This document shows, piece after piece, positions 55,842 to 64,000 of a DNA stretch of 64,000 nt. The translations under genes and the position numbers were made by a program. The notes beneath the pieces were generated by a model that was not told the DNA's origin, searched no databases, and saw nothing but the letters and a program-made list of their open reading frames with translations. How positions within the stretch are numbered: the first letter of the stretch is position 1; each line of letters starts with the position of its first letter. The DNA lies in NCBI GenBank assembly GCA_963575645.1, contig OY754470.1, positions 11,850,501 through 11,914,500 of the forward strand, given 5' to 3'. This stretch comes from Xanthostigma xanthostigma (lineage: Eukaryota > Arthropoda > Insecta > Raphidioptera > Raphidiidae).

Positions 55842-56450
55842 CTTCTTTAGGCACGATAGCGCAAGTTCGATTTATGTGATTAAAAGTGTTACGAAACGTT
55901 ACAAAAAGCGTCTAGGGATCACATCATGGGGAACCCCAAAGATGCACAAACATTAATTAATAATAAAACCGGCAATATAGAGGTACAGCGGCGACTTCGT
56001 AAAGAGAAGATTGTAGGTTCGATTTCGACGGCTGGTGCCATTTTTTTTACAACTATTCCACGTTCCACTTTTATTTTTTTATACTAGCTGCTACCCAGTG
56101 TTCCGCAAGTGATTTAGATGAAACACGGCAGGGCCTTCGATTCCAGAGTATTGCAGTACCACTTTAAAACACAATGTTTATGGATTTCGATTTTTTTCCC
56201 AGAAGACTACATATAAGTACCTAAATTATAATAAATATGATTTTTCATATCTCTAACTGGAAAAAATGATGGGTTTCCCATACAAACTTTCATCCCATAT
56301 TTCATCCTCTTCATCATCTTAGGCAAAAGATAGCCTATGTCAATATATCTTTTCTCAATTTTATCGAAATCTGTTCAGCGGTTTAGGCGTGGACAGGCAG
56401 ACAGACAGACAAAGCTACTTTGGCATTTATACTATTAGTATGGATTTTTT
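55842..56450 (+). mobile_element. SINE with sense tRNA-like module followed by RTE-type end
   Basis: AACTTCTTTAGGCACGA at the left (shared with 54.0 kb); tRNA-like box B GGTTCGATTTC at 56016-56026 with preceding AGCGGCGACTTCG; then RTE-like head TACTAGCTGCTACCCAGTG (56083) and tail ATTTTATCGAAATCTGTTCA, GGCAGACAGACAGAC, ATACTATTAGTATGGATT. Here the tRNA-like part is in the sense direction and outside the head, unlike the other composites, so two elements may simply adjoin. Confidence 0.6.
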
Positions 56451-57814
56451 TATTGTTTTTAGTATTGGCTTTATTTCATATAATCAAACCAAACGATGGT
56501 GCAGTTGTTTCTCGCATCAGCAGACTTTTTTGCAGGGGAAGAGTTTCTTGAGAGGGAATGTAGTTGTGCGTTTTTTGGAATGTAGTATGTGTGTCCAGAA
56601 GTTTAACTTCTGTAGTGAGTATTTAGCGTTAAATACATAATATTATATAGTTTCTTTTTTTTTCAAGCATTTCAAGTATTTTGGGTAAACCTCAACTTTT
56701 CTCCTAGAAGTCACATGACAATCTGCTTATCTTCAAAACAGAGCATGCTGAGAGGGAGGAACATTCCAGTTAATTATACGCCGGAAAGAACCATTTCAAC
56801 TACAAAAGTATTGACATTCACATAATATAGTAAAGTTTCTGTTTCGATTTGGGCCTCTGATTTACATAAAACGTATCAATTTCTTTTTTGCAGCACTTAG
56901 TTTAGGAGTTAGATAACCTTAACAGACAAACAGAATAGTGATAATAATAGGATTCAAACTTTGGATACGAAGGTCAAAGAACAAAAATTTATTCTACATT
57001 GTAGATTTTCCCGGGTTTATGAAACATTACTTGATAATCCAACAGTTGTGTTATGATTTGATGATGTCAGTAATAATAAATAGCAGTAGTTTTATAGAGC
57101 GGCGTGTTAACGGATGTCAACAGTATTTGTCTTAAAATAATGTGACGGGTAATTATGTGCGGTGACAGTGACACATGGTAGGCAATGCTCGCATACACAA
57201 CAAACGTGTTAAATTTACACATGCGCTCTTTGACTTACAGTTTGTCGGAAAACAACTATAATAGGTCTCAATTATGAACACATTAAATGGTTTTCTGATA
57301 AGTAGATAAAACAGTTCCCAATACGGAACGAGAATGGAACGTTTCCATTGTTGAGCGGAGAAATAAGTCCGAGTGATCGTGGGTTTCAGACCAATCACGT
57401 TCTTCCGCGATTCTAAAGGCAGGAATATGCCTCGTAGTGTAAAGCCTATACATCCGAATATGCCAGATTAACTATTCATACTCTGGCTGTTGGTGTACTT
57501 ACCAAATGGCGGTCACAGAACTCGTTATGTACCGGAATATGAACATATTATGATGCACTCTAAGAAAATATACAAAAAGTTTCCGACAGAAAGTATGCTT
57601 CTTAAAGTCATGCATGTCCGGAACTATCTTAGTTTAGATCTCGCACCACCTTCCATGATTTAATTTACGTTTAATGTAGCGGAATTTTGTAAGCCTACTA
57701 TCACATAAAACGTATATAGTGAATATAATGAAGGAAATAATTCTTGGATATTTTTTCATATGTATAGAGAGTATAGTTTTGTATTGCAAAGACTAATTTT
57801 ACCTTATAGACAAA
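56451..57814. other. No supported gene; retroelement debris
   Basis: About 56.80-56.94 kb (CAGCACTTAGTTTAGGAGTT, AACAGACAAACAG) looks like another eroded LINE tail. ACGTTTCCATTGTTGAGCGG near 57342 resembles ATGTTTCCTTTGTTGAGCAG near 37973. Frames of 65-83 codons have no recognisable domain. Confidence 0.4.
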
Positions 57815-58030
57815 TTCGGGTCGCAGTGCCAAACCCTGCCGACAATATAGTGTATTTGCTAATAAAGGCAGTGTGGCTCTATTATGTGAACTTATACTTT
57901 CTTTTTGGGCAAAATAAAAAATTTAACCCTTTAATACATCCCTTAAAATAATATTTTTTTACTTAATTTCAGTATTAATATCCAGCATCTGCACCAATTT
58001 AAATACACCTTTCAGTGAGTGAATCCCTAT
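57815..58030 (+). repeat. Family F repeat, copy 3
   Basis: GTCGCAGTGCCAAACCCTGC, ATAGTGTATTTGCTAATA, GGCAGTGTGGCT, then TTTAACCCTTTAATACATCC and CATCTGCACCAATTTAAATA, matching the 37.0-37.2 kb copy over its full length; the 30.57 kb copy keeps only the hairpin. Confidence 0.65.
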
Positions 58031-58418
58031 ACACAAACCAGTGTTTTCAAAAAATTCTAAGTCCGGTCCTATCAAGCCGATTTTATTAAAATTTTGGTAG
58101 CATATTTTAATCATTTCTAAAGGGTTAAATTTCAATTTTGAAACGATTAGGAAACATTTTTCGGTATGAAACGTCGAGAAATTTTGGTCCTACCCCATAG
58201 GTCCCTGTCTCAGTAAGGACTTCAGGATTCTTAATTTTGGTGCCACGACGGATGAATTGTTTTGGAAATATATACTCAGTTTTCTACCAACCAGCAGTAA
58301 TAACGTCTTAGTAATTAGTATCAAATCGTACAAGGGTTTTCTGGCAAACAATTTTTTTTTTAATTTAAAATTATTTTTAAACATGTAAGTTCTCCGTACC
58401 GATTTTTTTTAGGACTGT
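58031..58418. other. No recognised feature
   Basis: AT-rich spacer; nothing recognised. Confidence 0.5.
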
Positions 58419-58640
58419 AATTTTAAAATAATATACTAACTGGAAAGTGGAACCTTCAGCCTGTACAGTATGTTTATTGTTATTTCCAACGTTCGTGTAC
58501 GATTTTAGACTTCTTCAGGGCGCAAAATGTAGTTATGGCACATTAGTGTTTTTAGTCTTTTGCAATAACTAGAGCCCTGAAGAAGTCTAAAATTTTAGAT
58601 GAAACGTTGACATATACAGTTAGTATATTATTAAAAACCG
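58419..58640. repeat. Inverted repeat with two stem-loop motifs (Penelope-like ends)
   Basis: Outer ends AATAATATACTAACTG and CAGTTAGTATATTATT are mirrored. Inside each arm is GCCCTGAAGAAGTCTAAAAT: minus strand 58518-58486 and plus strand 58577-58608, the latter continuing TTTAGATGAAACGTTG with an 8-bp stem (GTCTAAAA/TTTTAGAT). Same design as 36.7 and 47.4 kb. Non-coding. Confidence 0.55.
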
Positions 58641-59270
58641 ATAAGAGGAACGATAGCCACATTCAATATGAATCAGTAAGAATATAATAATGTATTTTAA
58701 TTATATTTGTTCACAGTAGAGTTTTAAAATACAGCATAAGACCAACGCATACACATTCTATATATATAATGTTAATCCTTCACCTTCGCTTTTTCAGACG
58801 CCCAAACTCAACTGCCCACATCTTACAACTTTTAAATTTGTTATTTGCCACTTAATGCTTTGATGAACACCGCAGTCGTACGAGCGTGTGCATCGTTAAT
58901 TACAGAGGTGTAGCTATGCGCCTTAATTCATTTGCACAATTGAAATTTTTCAATTTGTCGAAGCCAGACACAAATTTAATTGAAATACTGCGGTAAATTG
59001 TATAAAAGACTCAAATAAAAAGTTAATTCTTCATTTTATTAACAAAAGGCATGGACTGTGCAATTTCAAGATGCCCTCAGCAAAATAATATAATAATTCC
59101 TATTATCCTTATTGGTGAATATCGTCAAATCTTGCTTATCTCTCTCTCTTTCGTGTAGCAATAATTTCAGTTTGCATGTGCATTCGATAATTTTGTTTCT
59201 AAGGTGTTTTGATTATCATTATGACATTTTTCTTTTTTGATAAAAAAGGAGGAGTTTGTTATTAAACACT
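58641..59270. other. No recognised feature
   Basis: Non-repetitive within this window; no gene. Confidence 0.45.
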
Positions 59271-59433
59271 GATGGCGTTTTTGGCATCGAGAACTGCCCC
59301 AGGGTAGAGCATGCTGAATGGGTAATTATTGGTAAAATAATTATATATATAAACAATAAACAAATTTCTTTAACCAATAGTTGCCCATTCAGCTTGCCCT
59401 GCCCCGGGGCAGTTCTGATGTTGAAAACGCCAT
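59271..59433. mobile_element. Small foldback element
   Basis: GATGGCGTTTTTGGCATCGA, GAACTGCCCCAGGG, GCTGAATGGG at the left are mirrored by CCCATTCAGC, CCCCGGGGCAGTTC and GTTGAAAACGCCAT at the right; arms about 62 bp. GC-rich tips in AT-rich sequence. Confidence 0.8.
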
Positions 59434-62159
59434 AATAAGTCCCTAGCTATATCACAAATGTTGACCTGTCAATTAATTGCCTGGCAACCGTAGTTGTTTA
59501 TAAACTTTAAGAGCAGTATTTGGCAATTTATTGTCAAAGAAAGCACAATAAGATATTGATATTTAGCCGCATTCTGCTATTTGAGTTCTAATCACTGTGC
59601 TTAGGTAACCACAGTAATAAAAAAAATACATACAAAAATGATTACACAAAGTGTTTATTTTGATAAACACCTGGTAATCACGGTGGTTAACATTAGCGGA
59701 ATAGCCCTGTAACATTAGCGGAATAGCCCTGATTATTTGCTATAGGTACAAAATCACAGAACATTTTACTGTTCTGTGGTACAAAATGTACTTTCAAGTA
59801 ATTTACATGCTCTTAGTCTATGAATTTCTGATCTTGGCATTGTAAGTTGATAAAAATATTAACAGTCCGCCAGCTGACATCATTCTCGCGTTTACGCTGA
59901 TTAGTCAGATGAAACCAAGCAACCTCTGTAATCTACTAACCTTGACTAAAAAATTATATACATCGAAATAACAACCATTAATAGAATAGAATTAATTCCT
60001 TAAAAATATTTTATAATTTTATATACTATGACAACCCTGAGTCTACGGCAATGTTATTTTTTTTGTTTTTCAACTAAAAGTAGGTAAGTACATATCATTA
60101 ATTTAAGCTGACATTTCCAGCGGAAAACATTACATAATCTATTTACTTTTTGAATCTGATTCATTGTGGCAAAATTTATTTTTGAAAATGTTTTCGTTCA
60201 AGTAATTTTTTAACTTTCAAATTTATCTTCATTTAACTAACTCAGTCACAAAGCATAAGCTAGAAGTTTAAAATTTCAGTTGCTTATGTAATTGACAACA
60301 CTGATTAATTTGTTAGAATGTAAATGAAGACCTTGGAGCTCTAAAAAGCTTAAAATAGTTGACAGGGACTAAATACGTACAATTTAGAAATATTTCAGGG
60401 CAAAGATTATGTGTGTTTTTCTACAACAAACCAGTAATTGCTGATTAATAGATTTCAAAGATTTATTTATGTTTTGTCTACTGTTTTTGTTGTAGCCAGT
60501 TGTAGTCATTACATGCAGAAAATAAGCAAAATGTATTTTTGTTACATTTCATTTATTGAAGATATCTATTACAAAGCTGTTTACTTTCCAAGGTGTATTC
60601 ATTTTGGGATCAGACCTCACTATCTAAAGGTTTACTAATGTTTGTCCTAGGTATTGCAGTAGGTACTCCAAATCTTAAAAAAATTACTATTGTGTATTTT
60701 CCTATACACCTACTTAGTAGCGTCAACCGGGTGGTATCAAATCTAAATGCTTGACATTTTAAAATTTTTTGAAGAAAAAATATACTTATAGTGAGGACCA
60801 GAAAGTGTGAATCATATGGGAAAAACTTGTATTTATGAAGTCATCCAAAATTTGATTTCAACATTCGGTTTTGTTTTATAAAAAAATCCTGAAAAAATAG
60901 ACTGATAATTTTTCCAATTTGACGGGAAATGTATTTTTTAAGTGATTTTCGAAAAACGCTGTATTCTCGTAGAGCTTGCCATGCTTGCTAACAAGACATG
61001 GGTTTATGTTTTATTTTCAAATAATTATTAATAATAAAACTGTTGAATATTCCAAGCCTTGATTTTGCAATGGTAATGTGATTAATTTGTCGAGTTCTTA
61101 TTTAATAAAAAATAGTAAAAATATATAGTTATGTTAACTAATAAATAAAGTTTGTACTAAGAAAATGAATATGCAAATAAAATAATGTCTGACGAGTGTC
61201 CATTAATAATAAATAATTCATTGTACTATATATATTTCAATTATGACCAAGATATAGTTATCTTTACAATTTATGATTAATGAATAGGTAATATTTAATG
61301 AGGAGGTGGACATTAGTTATGTTTATGAACAGACAGTCAGACAGGAAACCAGAAGATCTGTCAGTTCATTCAGCGGCGAACTTGCCCTGACTCAAGCTAC
61401 TGTACTGCACAACCAGTGGTGGACGCGATATGAACTCATATCAATACGTTTCAATCGTCACACTTTCTAAGGTACTATACGATATAGAGAGATGCATAGA
61501 CTAAAATAAATAATTTCCAATAATAGAACAATGTATTTTTTTTAAATTCTAGCGCATTAAAGATGCACCTTTAAATTTTTCCTTAAAAAATCATCTGTAA
61601 AATCTATCAAGCATTGACGTACTTCATGTTTTGAGGATTTCGTACATCAGTCGCTATAATAGTCGCTGTAATATATGACATTAAAATTTTAGACCAAACT
61701 TTTTTAGATAAGAGGAAAACACTTCTTAATATAAAAATATAAGGAAGATGATGTATTCGTGGCTTAAGGATCAATAGAAGATTATACTGTTCAATATATC
61801 TACATTTTTACTAGAGTTTTGGCTCATTTTAATGTTATCTTCAGAGTACAGTGTCGTCAAGATTAAACTTCATCAGTCATCTACTGGATCACAATCTCCA
61901 CAAATCTGGTAGTTATAATCACATACTTGTTAGTACCTATATTTGATTGGTGCCTTCAAAGTTCAAAGTGAACTCTTTCGATCATTAAATAATATGTAAC
62001 GTGTTACTTAATTTACTATTAGACGAGCGGACATAGTATTAATATTTTTTTTTCCATTTTGGTATACGAAACACATTTAAATATTTTAATTGTTGCTCTT
62101 TATATGACAATTAATTTAATGTACCTACGTCGCTTAATATACTCGTATATTTCTAGTTA
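59434..62159. other. Long AT-rich stretch, one small duplication
   Basis: TAACATTAGCGGAATAGCCC is repeated in tandem (22-bp unit, 59688-59731). No open frame above 66 codons; no other repeat recognised. Confidence 0.5.
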
Positions 62160-62738
62160 TTTTTGACGTGATAACGTCTTATAAATTGATGAATCACCAA
62201 TCTTATAAATTGATAAAACACCGGCTGCATGCACGAAAAAGTGTAACGTTCTAACGTTCCGCCTGACCCTGTGCGTGCTTTTCTCGAAAACGGCCCTAAC
62301 GATTTGGATGAAATTTACTGAAAAGGGATTTTGGGGGGCAAAAAATCGTTTTAGCTAGGTCTCATCTCTCGAAAAAATCATTTTCATACAAATTTTATCA
62401 TTATAAAAATCAATTTTTTGACGTATGAAAATACTTAAATATTGTAAGTAGGTTTTGGAATTTTATATAAACAGTGAAACAATTGTTTTTAAAATATTAT
62501 GACAGCTAATCTTTGAGACTTAAAATAAATACGAAAGAAAGAAAGTTAAAAAAAAAATATATTATAGGTGGTGAGTAATTTAAATAAATAAAATTAACCT
62601 AAATTTGAAGCGAAAGATGCAATATCATAGATTCGAATTATTATAATTATTATATAAATTTAGGTTATGTATTACGGAATACGTTGTCACGTAAAACTAT
62701 CGTCCGTAAACCGACTTTACAGACAACCAATTTTTTTA
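62160..62738 (-). repeat. Family A repeat, copy A6 (long form, best preserved)
   Basis: Starts TTTTGACGTGATAACGTC, ends with the hairpin unit and T-tract (ACAACCAATTTTTTT). The interior has GTTTTAGCTAGGTCTCATC, CGAAAACGGCCCTAACG and a stretch with GAAAGAAAGAAAG. About 579 bp, non-coding, and a close inverted relative of 541-1054 plus 342-430. Confidence 0.8.
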
Positions 62739-62984
62739 AGAAATCGACGAAACTATGTCTATTGTAGTTTTCTGATGAAACTGGTCATTTTATGAAAAAT
62801 CCATCTAGATATTTTATGAAATGATCATGATATTTATAACTGGACATACCATAAAATGTCTAGACAGCGACGTCACCGGACCCCGCGGTTTTTTTTAATA
62901 AATACGACGCAAAACTTTATTTAGCACTATAGAGGTAAAATTTTCAGCTTTTACAATTCCAACTCTATATTCTATAAGTAAGTT

Positions 62985-63530
62985 AAAATTCTTCGTTCAA
63001 AATTTTACCAAATTTTTCGTGTCGAAGTTCTGCGAGTCCTGCTAAAACATATTTTTAGAAAAAGTCTATTCGTCTGTCAAATGGCTGAGTGGATCAAAAC
63101 CAAAATTTGGTAAAATGTTTGACATGTAAATTTAAAGAGCCTATATCTATCGGCGCGTGCGCAGAAAATACATGCGCTATAACATTGTTGTTGTTTTTTT
63201 TTTTTAGTTACAATTGTATACTTTTAATAACGGTTTATTATTTTATTTACTCTAAGAAAGTTTTGTAATTTTTTTTCCAAAGTTCACAGCTTCGGAATAT
63301 TCAAAAAAAAGAAGCTGTTTTGGACTGTAGATGTCAAAAAGAAATAAGATTGGTAGCTGACAAGCACGCTTTGGTTAATTTTTACATGTGAAACCATATT
63401 ATAGCAAATAACATAATATTTATTGCTAGCTGTTACCCGCGTCACCGCACGTATTGACAGAAATTTTGTTTTATTTATTATTATCAGAATGGTCCTATCG
63501 CTCAATTGGCTGGAATTTTTTACTTTCTGT
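62985..63530 (+). repeat. Family E repeat, copy 3
   Basis: CGGCGCGTGCGCAGAAAATA, GCGCTATAACATTG, TAGCTGTTACCCGCGTCACC, GGTCCTATCGCTCAATTGGC follow the order of copies 1 and 2, more diverged. Confidence 0.6.
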
Positions 63531-63904
63531 TCGATGTTCACATAAATTTAATTTTCAACGACCCCTTTTCACGCACGTCCATGAGATCGTTACAGTACAT
63601 ACAAGTGCGGTGTCAGCAATGTCAGCACGCCCGCCCGCTGACATACAGTTGTAGAATGTGTGACTTGTTTGCTTGTCCACCCGTGAAATGTCCAACGCCA
63701 ACTGGAAATGATCAAATCTGTCTCAACCGTTTACTGTGCCTGCTTCACACAACAGTAGCGTGGCAAAATACATCGTGATCAAAAAGAAAAGCGCTTATAT
63801 CAATTTCTAAATTTTTTTATATGAAACTTCATAAAAATGTTTGGTAAATCTGTTTTACTACATAAAAACGTATTATCTCTGTTCTAATTTTGAATTTAAT
63901 CACA
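63531..63904 (+). other. Spacer with a Cys-rich open frame (unsupported)
   Basis: A 90-codon frame (63506-63778) encodes VRCQQCQHARPLTYSCRMCD and further Cys residues. CxxC spacing looks zinc-finger-like, but the frame begins inside the family E repeat and has no other support. Confidence 0.2.
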
Positions 63905-64000
63905 CAAAGGTTTTTTCACAGCAAAAAAAATCCAGCCAATTGGGCGACTGGACCATTCCAACTTCAAAAATATTGACATTTGATTTAGTATAATAAAGAG
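63905..64000 (-). repeat. Family E repeat, copy 4 (cut by window end)
   Basis: CCAGCCAATTGGGCGACTGG, CCATTCCAACTTCAAAAATA, TTGACATTTGATTTAGTATA match the end of the family in reverse. With copy 3 it forms an inverted pair around 63.53-63.90 kb. Confidence 0.6.

Noticed and set aside
58419-58640. Confident hammerhead ribozyme annotation
   Set aside because: The core has an extra A after CTGAAGA and I cannot define stems I and III, so I describe only a hammerhead-like pattern.
63506-63778. Zinc-finger-like Cys-rich protein
   Set aside because: Begins inside a family E repeat; Cys spacing is irregular and there is no His/Cys completion of a known finger.
1-64000. Endogenous viral genes, bacterial insertion or organelle DNA
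   Set aside because: No viral polymerase, capsid or envelope-like frames, no prokaryotic gene density, ribosome sites or mitochondrial gene order were seen on either strand.

Overview
This window looks like intergenic or intronic DNA from an AT-rich, repeat-laden animal genome, most likely an insect. The clues are the many hAT, pogo/Tigger and Harbinger-like non-autonomous DNA transposons, RTE-type retroelement ends of the 'CCCGCCCGG head / CATTTATAATATTAGTATGGAT tail' kind known from insects, tRNA-derived SINEs, and a eukaryotic nuclear tRNA-Lys with a Pol III T-run terminator. No open reading frame exceeds 130 codons, and I find no intact protein-coding gene, operon, CRISPR array, rRNA or viral gene. 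Most longer open frames fall on transposon inverted repeats.

Layout. 0-6 kb: three copies of an unclassified repeat (called family A here), a foldback element (family B) and a hAT element. 6.9 kb: the one convincing functional RNA gene, tRNA-Lys(TTT). 8-14.3 kb: a 104-bp hAT element, two foldback elements with about 100-bp inverted repeats, and a hAT element with a perfect target duplication. 18-27 kb: two further hAT elements with perfect 8-bp duplications, short palindromes, family C copies, a tRNA-like SINE, a decayed LINE RNase H/C-terminal relic, and a composite RTE-tail/tRNA element. 28-34 kb: foldback elements, a Leu/Ser-like SINE, a pogo element and a hAT element. 35-39.5 kb: the only GC-richer stretch, with a TTAA-flanked palindromic element, a possible terminal exon, a nested hAT/Penelope-like structure, a foldback element carrying the start of a MADF-like reading frame, and an unexplained 115-codon frame. 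42-53 kb: Harbinger-like, pogo (with a transposase remnant), hAT and RTE-derived elements, some nested. 54-64 kb: a 38-bp tandem repeat island, repeats of a LINE-like family (family E), and a full-length family A copy.

The genes do not form a system. The most interesting material is architectural: (1) inverted AT-rich repeats carrying a recurring 'TGAAGAAG-stem-GAAACGT' stem-loop at three loci, suggestive of Penelope-like retroelement ends; (2) family A, six copies with a subterminal hairpin and a bordering A-tract; (3) tRNA-like modules lying antisense to RTE-like tails in three places; (4) possible host exon material around 36.1 kb. Repeat names are my inference from terminal sequence, target duplications and similarity within the window; I could not search any database.
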